A DNA stretch of 64,000 nt from Saposhnikovia divaricata (lineage: Eukaryota > Streptophyta > Magnoliopsida > Apiales > Apiaceae): positions 9,202,803 to 9,266,802 of the forward strand of contig CM071599.1 of assembly GCA_036435485.1 (NCBI GenBank), in the 5' to 3' direction. The notes beneath the pieces were generated by a model, which saw nothing but the letters and a program-made list of their open reading frames with translations, was not told the origin of the DNA and did not search any database. The translations under genes and the position numbers were made by a program. Below are positions 20,622 through 32,200 of the stretch, in pieces (the first letter of the stretch is position 1; each line of letters begins with the position of its first letter).

Positions 20622-23600
20622 ATGAGGGGTCGAGGAGGACGAGACAAGAGTGGAGTAAGGTGCTATAACTGCCAATCTCTGGGTCATTACGCTGCAGATT
20701 GCAAAAGGCCTCGACGATCCAGAGAACAAAATCAAGAAGCTAACATGGCCAAAATGGATGATGAAGAGCCCGCCTTATTGTTGGTCGAACTTGAAAAGAA
20801 AGAAGGTAACAGACTGTTGTTAAACGAAGGGCAAGTATCGCCAAAACTCACTCCAAATGGTACAGAACAGAAGAGTGGGTCAAACGTATGGTATCTGGAC
20901 AATGGGGCAAGCAACCATATGACGGCCAGAAATCTAAGTTCAAAGAGCTTAATGAGGGAATAACTAGACAGGTTCGATTTGGAGATGGATCTACAGTAAC
21001 AATAAAAGGAAAGGGGTCAATTCTGTTGAAATGTAAAACCGGCGAGGTGCGACTCTTACATGAGGTATATTTCATTCCTTCTTTGTGCAATAATATTATA
21101 TCGTTGGGTCAACTTTCAGAAGAAGGTAACAAGGTTATATTGAATGGGGAGTACTTGAGGGTTTATGATACAAGGGGAGATTTGTTTATGAAAGTAAAAA
21201 GAGAAGCCAACAGACTATACAATATCCTCATTGACGAAGCAGAGCCCAGTTGTATGTTGTCAAAAAATGGAGGAGTTATCATGGCTTTGGCATTCTCGCC
21301 TTGGTCACGTAAATTTTGCTACTATGACACTTATGTCAAATGATAACATGGCGTATGGGCTACCAAAACTCGTGCAGCCAAAGGAAGTATGTGAGGGCTG
21401 TCTGATGTCAAAGCAGACCAGAAAACCCTTCCACAGCCAATCAAACTTTGTTGCAAGTCAAGTACTTGAACTGGTCCATGGAGACATATGTGGTCCGTTG
21501 TCACCACCCACACCAGCCGGGAACAAGTACTTTCTCCTGTTTGTTGATGATTGCAGTCGATTTATGTGGGTGTACATGTTGAAGTCTAAGTCTGATGCAT
21601 TTGAATGTTTCAAGAAGTTCGTTGAAAACAAGACTGAAAAGCTGATAAAAGTATTAAGAACCGACAGAGGAGGTGAGTTTTGTTCGAACGATTTCAAAAA
21701 TTACTGTGAAATTACTGGTATAGAAAGACATTACACGGCACCATACACCCCACAACAGAACAGAGTAGTTGAACGACGAAACAGAAGAGTTGTAGCCATG
21801 GCGAGAAGTTTTCTAAAAGAGATGAAAATGCCGTCTATTTTTTGGGGCGAAGCTATTAGACATTCTGTGGATATTCTGAACAAGTTACCAACTCGTGTGA
21901 GAGCAGGGAAAACTCCTTACGAAGGGTTGAAAAGAAAGAAACCAAACTTGGCATACATTAAAGTTTTTGGGTGTTTGTCATACATGAAAGAACCAAGGGT
22001 TCTTACAAAGAAACTGGACGATCGAAGCAGGGTTGTGGTGCATCTAGGCAGGGAACCGGGAACAAAAGCATATCGATTGTTCGATCCAAAAGATGGTTCA
22101 TTGCACATAAGTCGTGATGTTGTGTTCAAATAAAAAACATGTTGGACCTGGGAAGAACAGTATGGAGGCACGGAGGAAATTGCAAGCATTTTTACAGTGG
22201 CTGGGTATCCTATTGTAGATTTGCAGGGGGAGAAAATGGAGACTCTCCACACTCTCCACACACACCCGTTCATTCTGAAAGATCAGAGATATCGGGTACT
22301 ACACCAACTTCACCAAATGTGTCTCCAGGTACAGGGACATCACCAGAAGCATCTCCAAGGACACCTTCATTCACTACAGATACGGGGGAAAATACGACAT
22401 CAGATGGGGAGAGTAGTGGTTCCAGTGGCTCCAGTAGTGAACAACCTCGCAAATTTCGACTCATCAGTGAAATATATGATGAAACTGAAGAAATCCATGA
22501 ACTGATGTTAATAGGAGTTGAAGAACCTACTACCTATAAGCAGGCTGTAAAGGAGGAAGAGTGGGTAAAGGCAATGCAAGATGAGATAAATGCTATCAAT
22601 AAGAATCAGACGTGGCAACTTACTGACTTACCTATTGGTCACAAAGCAATTGGACTAAAGTGGGTTTTTTAAATTGAAGAAAGACACATATGGGAGAGTT
22701 ATAAAACACAAAGCGAGATTAGTCGTAAAGGGATACGTGATTTTGAGGAAGTCTATGCACCTGTTACCAGATTGGAAACCGTGAGATTGCTCATTGCTCT
22801 CGCAACTAAAAATGATTGGCAGATTCACCACCTCGATGTTAAGTCAGCCTTTCTAAATGGTGATTTGCTTGAAGAGGTTTATGTGATTCAACCGGAAGGG
22901 TTTGTCAAACAGGGTCAAGAGAATAAAGTCTATAAACTTCTAAAAGCACTGTATGGATTACGCCAAGAACCACGGGCCTGGTATGCTCGGCTGAATAGAT
23001 GCTTGGAGGAACTCGGTTTTGTCAAATGTCCGTATGAGCACACGGTGTATACTAGACGTGAAGGAGAAGAAGTGCTTATTGTTGCTGTTTACGTCGATGA
23101 CCTGCTAGTCACGGGTTCAAGTGTTGCAAATATCAACAAATTCAAGAAGGAAATGGGATGTGTATTCGATGACCTGGGCAGGCTTTCTTATTACTTGGGA
23201 ATGGAAGTTATCCAACAGGATGGTCACATTGAGTTGAAGCAGACTGCCTATGCTCGGAAGATTCTTGAAAAAGCGGGCATGGCAGATTGTAATCCAGTAA
23301 GGTATCCTATGGAACCCACGCTAAAGTTGGACAAGGATGAGAAGGGTAAGGCTGTGAATAGCATTCAGTTTAAAAGGGTAAGGATGTAGAAGACAGGAAA
23401 AGCACGGGAGGTATGGCTTTATACTTGAATGAAAATCTCATCACTTGGGTGTCTCAAAAACAGAAGTGTGTGGCCTTGTCAACGTGTGAAGCTGAGTTTA
23501 TGGCGGCAACTGCAGCTGCGTGTCAAGGAATATGGCTCTATAAATTGTTAAGGTAAATTACTGATATCAAGATAGGTCCAGTAGTTCTCTACATCGATAA

Positions 23601-23832
23601 TAGGTCAGCAATCGACTTGGCTAAAAATCCGGTGTTTCATGGGAGGAGTAAGCATATCGACATACGATATCACTTTATACGTGAATGTGTAGAGCGAGGC
23701 GAAGTAGTTCTCAAGCATATAGCTACCAATGAGCAGAGAGCCGATGTGCTGACTAAGGCGTTGTCTAAGATCAAATTTGAAGGAATGCGTGATTTGTTGG
23801 GGGTCAGGAATCTGCAGAAAAGTTTAGATTAA
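20622..23832 (+). pseudogene. Copia-2 pol remnants (PR-IN-RT-RH)
   Basis: Pieces in order: zinc knuckle CYNCQSLGHYAADC and protease WYLDNGASNHMT (20622-20963); pre-integrase (20888-21340); integrase with D, D and E motifs (HGDICGP, RTDRGGEF, NRVVERRN; 21231-22133); linker and RT start (22139-22672); RT with LDVKSAFLNGD and YVDDLLVTG (22772-23389); RNase H end with LSTCEAEFMAA, IDNRSAIDLA and HIDIRYHF (about 23410-23832). At least four frame breaks separate them. Between 23385 and 23410 roughly 100 or more residues joining RT to RNase H are missing compared with copia-1, so there is a real deletion too. Confidence 0.85.
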
Positions 23833-23841
23833 AGGGGAGCA

Positions 23842-24175
23842 TGTTGGATATTAATCTAAACTATTTATTACTTATTTTGTTTAAATAAACTTGCTATAAC
23901 AGCAAGATCATGTCTTGGCGTTAATTTAGGAGAGGTATCAGTAATTGATTAGATATGGAATAAGATTAGTAAGTAGTTCCTATTTTATCTCATTTTGTTA
24001 GGATTGCCTCTGGTTTGTTAGGATTGATTTGTATTCGTTCATGATAAATACTTTGAGCATCTTCCATCTTTGTTTATGTACTCAAGTTAATATATATCAG
24101 AAACGAGCTTGTCTCATATCATTCTCATATAACATATTTGTGTGTGTATGTTGGAATATCTGGTTTGGTACTATA
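23842..24175 (+). repeat. Copia-2 3' LTR (uninterrupted)
   Basis: 334 bp; preceded by a polypurine tract and followed by target copy agaca. This copy keeps the pre-insertion state of the MITE target (gattagtaagtagtt). Confidence 0.92.
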
Positions 24176-24550
24176 AGACACATTCTTTAGGCTTGACAAA
24201 ATTAACTTACACTCTTGAATAACAGAACCAAAATAAGAGCTCATGATACTAAGACGATTTCTAATTGCTTGCACCACCAGAAGGCAATCTGTTCCATCAC
24301 TACTTCCTCCCACGATAACCTCTTCAACTCTGCTCCTCTTATAATATGTAACATCTGCTCTAACCAACTTGAAAAATTATTAAAGCCTTCCAAAACCCAA
24401 TTTGATTTTGCAAATGAGCAAGTTACAAGGCAGTGAGCAATGGTTTCTCTACCTATCTCACACGAGGGACATTTACTATCAATCGATATATATGCTTCCC
24501 TCGTTGCTCAGCCTTAGTTGGGAGACATCCTGTTATGCTTGCATATCAGG

Positions 24551-24593
24551 CAGTACTGGTAGAACCTTTTTTTTTGAAACCAGTACTGGTAGA
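24551..24593. repeat. Duplicated target around a tiny poly-A insert
   Basis: The 13-bp word cagtactggtaga occurs at 24551-24563 and 24581-24593, separated by 17 bp reading acctttttttttgaaac. On the minus strand the insert is gtttcaaaaaaaaaggt, which is the same as the terminal bases of the L1 3' end at 18975-18990 (gtttcaaaaaaaaa). This looks like a LINE insertion truncated to almost only its poly-A tail, at the same target used by the larger L1 fragment. Confidence 0.6.
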
Positions 24594-24786
24594 TCTTAAA
24601 TCCACCACTCACGACATCTACCAGAATAGCTAGAAAATCTAAACATGATATGCCTAAAGCTGGTTGCTCCTTGCAAGCATCAAAAGAAATAGCATCAACA
24701 CATTTTTTGGCAATTCCCACCTCTGCTGTATGAAGAAGCATCTCACAAGCTAATAGCAACTCAATGATTTTTCTGGACTCCGACAA
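24594..24786 (-). pseudogene. Gene-like fragment, possibly NPH3-type
   Basis: The minus-strand frame starts at 24786 and reads about 63 residues (ELLLACEMLLHTAEVGIAKK, CVDAISFDACKEQ) before the LINE insertion. The pattern 'ACE..L..AE...I..KCVDAI...ACKEQ' resembles part of plant NPH3/BTB-family proteins, but the match is from memory of the pattern and weak. The fragment is cut by the LINE; sequence near 18870-18960 may continue it. It is a remnant or a gene disrupted by transposons. Confidence 0.28.
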
Positions 24787-26514
24787 ACTACCTCATTCAG
24801 ATAGACTTCGGTGCATGCAATAAAGCTTTCTTCGTAACTAGCTTCACAGCAAAAATAATATGCAAAACATAAACAAGTTGCAAAACAAAACTACTAGTAC
24901 ATAACATCAACTCATTATCTCTACAATGTTGTCATTGCAAAACATAAACAAGTTGCAAAACAAAACTATAGTACATAACATCAACTCATTGCTCAAGTAC
25001 CAAGTAATATGCATTCATAAATGATCCAATTTAAGCATAGTATACAGATGAACTTAAAGTCTAATTAAAATAACTATATCAATATCTATATATAAATTTA
25101 ACTTTAGACGTCTTGATTTCACCTTGAGACCATCTAATCTTGCAATATGATGACAAAGAACGAACAAAAACTTCAGAATCAAGTGTGCACTATATCTCTC
25201 TATATATATGCCCTCTTATGTAACTGTAACACATGCATGCATACCTGGGTACGAGGAGGATCATTGTCTTCTTCCTTCTTTACAAGACCCATATCCTAAA
25301 TTAGTTTGTCTTCCTTCTTCACAAGACTCATATCCTTAATTAGTTTCCACCTACGAGTGCATGACATTTCAGGCGGCTAGGATGATTCGGAGTAAAGTTT
25401 ATATATTAGTTACGTATAAAACTTGCAATCTACCCACAAAGAATGAACAAAACTTCATAATCAAATTTACACTAGATCTGTAGGTCTCTTATGTAACTGT
25501 AACACATACATGGTACGAGGATCATTGTCTTCATTCTTTACACCCAGTGGCGGATACAGGATTTGAGCTATGGTTTCGTCATAATGAAATTATTATTTTT
25601 ATATTCAACTAATAAATTAACAAATAAAATGCAAAGTGCTTGTGACAAGTTGGTCGTCAAAAATATAACAAAATGTACAAAAATTGTCACAACAATTCTG
25701 TCATAAGTTTAGTTGTGACAAACAAGCAAATTCATCCTTGCCCTGGTACTAGTGACTGATCAAAATAGCCATCTCACATTTTCAAAATACCATGTCTCTG
25801 TTATCGAACAAATTCAAGCCAAAAATAACCATTATACCATTATGTGATAATCCAACATTACATCATAATATCGTAATATAATTATAATCCAAACATAATG
25901 TATTACTATCCAAATACATCTGACAAAATAAAATAAACCCAATTATCGAGCAAATGTACTCTTTCAAAGTAAGCACGTAACATGGGACAAAACAGAAAAT
26001 TAGGCTAAGTCTTATACTGGATCAGGAGTCGGTGGAATAGAACTACTCCGTGCATCATTAGCATCATTCATCATGACCATCATTACCACAATCACCACTG
26101 TCCTCGATGAACTTACCCTGCAATATAAAAAGAAAAGACGTTAGGTTAAACTAATATTTGTATCAATATGTATTTTAGGAATCGTACTTGTGAAGGAATA
26201 ATAAATTGCTAAACACTACGCCATAAATGGGCTATTGCAATGCTCTCCTAATGTTACAATGGTTTGTGACTATTGTTGTGTAGTCGCTACAAGCACTTTG
26301 CCTGTATGTGTGTTATCTTAGGCATGTTCTGTCTGATAATGCCAAGGGGGAAGGGACCTGGATTTTTTAACAGCTTTTGAATGCAATTCGGTTTGAATGC
26401 GAAGAGGTATTTTGATATTTATTCAGTGAATATCCGTTTATCACTTAAGACCGCATCAATTAGCTCTGACATCTATCAAACCCGTGTTTAGTATAGATTA
26501 GCCTATTCCTCTTC
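24787..26514. other. Intergenic with local duplications
   Basis: No intact gene. An 80-bp segment (gcaaaacataaacaagttgc...) is tandemly duplicated at about 24857-24916 and 24936-24995. A block containing gtaactgtaacacat...acgaggatcattgtcttc occurs at about 25155-25290 and 25437-25548, and a shorter part (ttccttctt.acaagac.catatcc) is repeated at 25275-25340. On the minus strand a short frame (MGLVKKEEDNDPPRTQ) ends at a good splice donor, cccag/gtatgc near 25245. Another minus-strand acceptor-like site (tatattgcag/g) lies near 26118. These may be decayed or short exons. Confidence 0.4.
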
Positions 26515-26655
26515 ATATACGTATCTCAGTGGTAGAGCTATACATCAGTCATCCCCAAGGTCTTGGGTTCGACTCTCATCTATATCGAAATATATCTAGA
26601 GCAGATACTAAAATGTGTCCTTAGATTAATCAAAAAAATAAAAAAAAAATAAAAA
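26515..26655 (+). mobile_element. tRNA-derived SINE
   Basis: Contains a box A-like tctcagtggtagagc (about 26522-26536) and a box B-like gggttcgactc (about 26565-26575), the spacing of a tRNA-type internal promoter. It then runs about 70 bp into an A-rich tail (aaaaaaataaaaaaaaaat). It does not fold into a proper tRNA, and the tail marks a retroposed SINE. I could not see a target duplication. Confidence 0.62.
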
Positions 26656-26913
26656 TAAAATATATTGAGATTGATTCTTACCGGAATTGTTCGCTGCTGT
26701 GGAGAGAAGGGTGTTTCGAAATAGATAAGGGAGAAGCGTGAGCTGCGTGTGGCTGAAACTCTTTTGTTTAAGTATACACGAATTTTGCTTCAAAAAAAAA
26801 AAGTATACACGAACAAAATGTTCAAAGTTAGTCAAAATGTTTATATTAATGTAGTCCAAGTGATAATAATATGAGATGAGATTTATTAAAAAAACTTCAT
26901 ATGAGAAATAATT

Positions 26914-28569
26914 AGGGAAAATAATTAAAAAAACAAATCTAGGGTTTTAGTTAATTTATGAAAGAATACAAAAGCTTCGACTATAATTTGGTGGAGGTAC
27001 CTGCGAATTGATTCTGCTCGCTCGAGGAAATGGTGTCGTGTTTGGTCGCCGGACGTGCTTTTCAGAAATACACCAAAGTGTCGATGCTTGCCTCCGAACA
27101 TGTTGAACATTCAAATCCGTTCTTTGTTGTAGGATAGCCGTACAACTTTCAAACGTATTCCCAACTTCAGACATATAAGCCTTCCTCTTGAGTATCGCAT
27201 TCACCACACTTAGCGAGTCACATTCAACCACAACGTTTTCGATGCCCATATCAACGACCCAACGCAGAGCCTCATAAACACCCACTGCCTCCGCCTCCAG
27301 AACTGAAGCACCCCCCTCTACACATTTGTTCATCCCAGCAATAAACTCTCCCTTGTCATTTCTGAGAACCATGCCAATTCTGAAAGACGAGCAACCTTCA
27401 TAAACAGCAGCATCCACATTCACCTTATACCACCCAACCTCTGGTGGTTGCCACTTAGCTTGTCTTCTGTGATTTCCACCAGTAACTCTCCTAGAACAGC
27501 TCTGATTCTTTTGTTGTGCTTCCTGCCAGTCAGAAACCATTTTTGCACTTATGTCCATTGCTAATTTCGGTGTCATCTGGTTCCCCTCCCAAACTCGCTT
27601 ATTTCTGGCAAACCATATACCCCAAAGAGTTCTTGTTAGAGTTACTAAGTTATCTACTGGTTCCATGCTAAGCCTCTCCAACACCCATTGTGACAACAGC
27701 TCCACTTCAGAAGTATCAATTTCCCCACCAGTGTATGACCAACAATTCCTAGCAAAAACACATTCCAGAAAAATGTGTCGTAAATGCTCAACATCTGTAG
27801 TGCAAATAGGACATATGATCGTTGTTTGAACCCCTTTACCTCGTAACAGATTTCTTACTGGTATAGTATTCTTGCAAACTCTCCACAAGAAAAATTTCAT
27901 CTTATGAGGCACTGGAATTTTCCACAATCTACTCCATCCTTGTGAGACGTTCTGCAACTCCTGACTGTGATGATTTTCATACCAGAAATGGTAACCAGAT
28001 TTGGCCGTATACTTCCCATCCACCGTGTGTAGCCATGCAACTCTATCTTGGACCTGATTCTGTGGTACTCTTGTATTTAAGATACATTGAACATCAACCT
28101 CATGAAAAGTTTGCCCTATTTCTGTCACGTCCCATTGCTTGATGTTTGGACGGAAATACTCACAAACTTTATCACGCCTGCTGCTGTTCACATAATGATT
28201 CTCCACCCTGAAGTCATTCTTCCCTCTCAGCCACTGATCTGAGAAGATATTTATGCTTCGCCCATCCCCCAACACCCATTTAAAACCCTTACAGAGTTCC
28301 TCCTTCGCTTCACATATTCCTGTCCAAATAAAACTCGCCTCATTCCCTTTTTGAGCTTTCAGAAGATGATCGTTAGGATAGTATCTTGCTTTGAACAGTC
28401 TAGCAACTAAAGATCCTGGATTACTTAAGAAATGCCATATATGCTTACCAATCAATGCCACATTGAAACCGTGCAAGCTTCTGAATCCCAAACCTCCTTT
28501 ATTTTTGGTCATACACATTTTATCCCAAGCCTGCCATCGTATTTACAAGTTATTATAATAATAAATTTA
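26914..28569 (-). mobile_element. L1 LINE remnant A, 5'-truncated
   Basis: Minus-strand remnant of an L1-type LINE, missing endonuclease and RT. The 15-bp word atatgagaaataatt lies at both sides (26899-26913 and 28569-28583), a probable target duplication. Unlike the other LINEs here there is no clear poly-A tail at its 3' end. It belongs to the same family as the LINE at 46.2-47.1 kb (shared PVRNLLR.KGV.TTIICP). Confidence 0.75.
26956..28518 (-). pseudogene. L1 ORF2 C-terminal part (zf-RVT and RNase H)
   Basis: 520 residues remain open. The order is the post-RT region (NKGGLGFRSLHGFN at the start), the zinc-binding RT-tail domain around residues 190-255 (CPICTTDVEHLRHIFLEC), and an RNase H domain around residues 370-480 with DAAVYEG, EAEAVGVYEAL and ECDSLSVVNAIL. 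The final 45 residues leave the family frame: the last LINE motif is readable in another frame, so a frameshift lies near 27070. The open frame is long for a dead element, suggesting moderate age. Confidence 0.85.
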
Positions 28570-28583
28570 TATGAGAAATAATT

Positions 28584-29220
28584 TGTGTATCATATCGATT
28601 GATCTTCCAAACATATTTATAGAAGTAATTATTCTTGGACCTATTTTAAGATGCCATATACTAATAGGCTATTTTTGCTAAATTTATTGAACTATACACG
28701 AAATGGTATTTTATTCCAATATTATTTTGTCTTGTTGAAAAGCTTCTAGGCTCTAGCTGAGCTCTTTTGATGCCAACCTAAAACAATTTCAAATTAGGAT
28801 TTCAACTTCTGAAGTAAATATAGATAATATTTGGATGTTTTGGGAAACTTTTTTTTAGAATAAGTCAATTTATTTTAAGACAAAATTAGAGACTTCAAAC
28901 TTTTTTCTGAAAAATGTTAACTTTTTTTGTAACTTATAAAATCTCAAACATACATTAAATACTTGTATAATTTTTTTTTATCAAAATATGAAATTTTTAC
29001 CCGAAAATAAGTCGTAAGGACTTAAAATAAGGTGGGCCAAACAGGCTCATTGTTGTTGACCAGGTACATTTAGAGCAGCTTATCAAGATTTATTACATTC
29101 GATATGAACTTGATGATTGTTTATGCAACTACAACTGAGAAATCATGCTCTCGATGTAATAAAAGTAGCATTTCAGAAAACTTTTAAGTCGCTGCTAAAA
29201 GCTACTTGAAAATTGATGCA
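28584..29220. other. 3' flank of NET1 gene, possible MITE
   Basis: AT-rich. A block at about 28845-29052 runs from gatgttttgggaaac to gtgggccaaacaggct and may be a small MITE, without clear target copies. The remainder is the 3' UTR side of the NET1 gene. Confidence 0.35.
29089..29094 (-). terminator. Poly(A) signal of the NET1 gene
   Basis: AATAAA on the minus strand, about 127 bases after the stop codon at 29221. It is the best candidate polyadenylation signal for the gene. Confidence 0.45.
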
Positions 29221-32200
29221 TCAGCTGTGAGCTTCTCCGGGAGAAGGTTTAAAACAGCCACAGAATCTACCCTTCTTTCGCCTTCCGCTGCTTCTCTTTC
29301 CCCGGTGAAGAATAAAGTCTCTCAGAATAATTGTCGTTCTACTCTTGGTCTTTGAAGCTTGGTTTATTCCTTTGCTTTTCTTCTCATCATCTAGTTTCAA
29401 CAAGACATATTGGATCTTTTGAACCTCTAACTGCAACCTTCCAATCTTCTCGGACCCTTTTCGTACCTGTTCTGCAACTCTCTTCTTCTGGACACTAACA
29501 GCCTCCTCTAGCTCGGTAGAACTCTTTCCATCTGAATAATATAAAATCTCCTCCATCTTCCTGGTCATTTGACCATTCAGATTAAACAACTGTACTGTGG
29601 TCTCCTCAACTTCTTGCAATTGTTCCTCGACTGTTTCCAAATCAACATTCTTGGCCTTTTTGTTTTTCTTGTTTGTTTCTAATTTCTTTCTGAGCTCCTG
29701 CACTGTTATCTGAATAGTTGCCAGTCTTTGCCCGTCAGAACCCAATCTCTCTAATATTTTTTTGTGGTTCCCTCCTAAATCAGGCTTTGATTTACTTGTA
29801 GAGACCTGTAACTTGTCAACACCCAACTCTTTTTCCATTTCTGACTCTGAAGACGGATGTGTATTCCTGTTTTGTGCATCTTCGCATCGATCATAAACAA
29901 TATCATCTCCAGCTGTTATATAAGCCTGCTTTTGATAAATATCAGTGTGATCAGTGTCATCTGTTTCCCATAGCACTAGCATCTGATCATCTGCACTACT
30001 AGTTCCTCTTCTGCTACCTCTATATAGTGACTGGTCTGAGACTTGATCAAGTGGAATATCTTTCATGAGAATCCCATTCTTGTTCATTTGTTCAATAACT
30101 ACTTTCTCTACTGCTTTAATCCTAATTTGCAACATCTGCAAATCTGAGAGTCCATCACACATAGGATACTGTTGATCATTTATCGGTCCTTGCAAAACTC
30201 TTTCATGAGCAAGAGACTCCATCTCGACTGCCTGAGAATTGAGATGTGTGAATGCAAGAAAATATAAAATATTATAAGTGTACTCTAAAATTTATAAAGC
30301 TTGATATATGATATGAGACCCGGGAAAAACTGTCGAAAGTGTTCAGAGCGGTGAGCTTCCATAGAAACCTCAAACTCGTTGCAAAAGAATATAGAGAAAC
30401 CATTTAAATCCGTTGATATAAAATCTCAACCTATGTCAGGAGTTGGAATTAGAATCTCATTATTTAGCGGACAACTAATTCAAGTACGGATAACTATTAG
30501 AAACAAATTTTATCAAAATGTTTAGGAGTAGCAATTTTCTAAGACAATTCTGAACACTTAAAGGTTGTTTTGCGATACTAGGCAACAGAAGCTACAAATA
30601 CGTGTTGTTTGCATACACAGTCTGTTTTTACTCAAAAATAAAAAGTGCAGCATATTCCTCCCCCATAGTAGTTAACTTATAGGCTTAAAAGAAAGGATTT
30701 CTCAAATTCGCTAAATATTATGAAACCTAGATGTTGAAGCAATATATTAAGATCAAACAAGGAGTATCATTACCTTTGGTGTTTGATTGTCACCTCCAAC
30801 ATGCTTCCCCCAAGAGAGGGTACTGTGTTCAAGGGATTTTATGTCATCCTTTAGTGAAGCTATAGCAGGGGCATAAGCAAGTAGCTGGGCTTTAAGTCCT
30901 CCAATTTCTCTCTCCATGGAGTTAACTCTTTCTTTCATCTGTTCAATCACTTCAGTTTTAGAAGCACTTTCATCTTGAAGAGTGTCGCACACTCCAGTAA
31001 GCTCATGAACCTTTTCTTCGACCAGAACTTCACGAATAGCAGAGACTTGGAGGTCAAAATAAAATGTTGAAGCCTCAGCATCATACAGTTCAAACTCTTT
31101 GTGCCTCTCTTGCAGTTCCGAATTCAGGTTCTCTTCTCGAATTCTTCTTTCCAATATCTGTTCCTTTAGCGTATTAAGTCTGGCTTCTAAATTTCCTTTA
31201 ACTTCAAGAAGGAGTTGAATTTCCTCATGCTGGCTTGTATTGTTATCCGACAGTTGAAGAATTCGAACCTCTAAATTTTCTTTTGTGATTTCTGTTTCCT
31301 CATATACCTTCTTCAGTTCCTCTAGATTTCTGCACAACTCCGAGTTCAAGTTTTCTGTTATTACAAGCTTCTGCTCTGCATCAGAAAGTTGCTTTTCCTT
31401 GTGGCTTAGCAAATCTGCTCCACTGGCTATCTCTTGCTTCAATCTATAGTTTTGATGTTTTACACCAGACAATTCAATCCCCACCTTCTCAACTAAATTT
31501 TGCAGTCGTAGATTTTCTGTTTCATTCATGTCCAACTTCTCTCTCAACGTGTCAGCCTCCTTCTCAAGTTCATTGTGGACCCCATGAAGACTGTTTAGAT
31601 CTTCAACAAGTACCTTCAGTTCTTCTGCATCCTCGGTCCTAAAACCTTCATAAATTGTGGACATACAGTCGGATGTCAACATTTCCAAGAGAACAATATT
31701 ATTTTCCTCTTGCAAAATAAATTTCTCCTCCTTTAGGTCTGAGAACTTTTTCAACAAAGTTCTATTTTCTTCAAGGGTTTTAGAATATTCTTCTTGTAAT
31801 TCAAGGTATGCACACTCCATACAAGCCTGCTTCACACGCAAACTCTCTACATCAGTAATAAGCAAGTCCGCGTGATCTTTTTCCATGCTCAGCTCAGTTC
31901 TCAGCTGCCTGTTCATCTCTAAAAGATTATGGTTTTCAGAATGCATCACAAAGGACTTCTCTGACATCGTTTTTAAGGCCTGATCGAGATTGTTCTTTTG
32001 GGACACAACTTCCACGCCTTCTAATCTCAGTTGCTGGAGTAGGGCTTGGAGAACTGAATTCTCAACAACTAGCTGTTGCTTATCATCATTAATTTGTGAG
32101 AGAGAATCTTTCATGTTAGCAACATCTTCCAAAATATGATGCACAAAGATTTGCTCGTTTTTAATTTTTTCATCCGTACCATTATCTGGACCATCTTCGA

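Larger units (their letters stand above)
19147..24175 (+). mobile_element. Ty1/copia retrotransposon 2, degraded, inserted in L1
   Basis: LTRs start TGTTGGATATTAATC and end GTACTATA; the exact target copy agaca lies at 19142-19146 and 24176-24180. Removing the MITE and its 3-bp duplication from the 5' LTR leaves 334 bp, exactly the length of the 3' LTR. A primer-binding site variant (tggtatcaaagc, 19867-19878) and a purine tract (aaaggggagca) are present. The LTRs differ at about 13 of 334 positions (near 4%), so this insertion is clearly older than copia-1. Its gag-pol has several frameshifts and a deletion, so it cannot move by itself. Confidence 0.93.
18975..24550 (-). mobile_element. L1 LINE 3' fragment, split by copia-2
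   Basis: The parts outside copia-2 (18975-19146 and 24181-24550) join into one minus-strand LINE remnant. From right to left it holds a zinc-binding RT-tail motif (CPSCEIGRETIAHCLVTCSFA region near 24400-24470), an RNase H piece (DCLLVVQAIRNRLS, near 24240-24290) and, across the copia insertion, RRSANDLARAIARASYATADRTF to a stop near 19008. A poly-A tail (poly-T at 18975-18983) marks the 3' end. The span between zinc finger and RNase H is too short compared with the intact L1 at 58.5-63.9 kb, so there is an internal deletion and frame damage. The flanking sequence ta(c/t)tggtaga suggests its target duplication. Confidence 0.8.

Noticed and set aside
26515..26600. tRNA gene
   Set aside because: Box A and box B are present but the arms do not pair as a tRNA and an A-rich tail follows, so it is a SINE.
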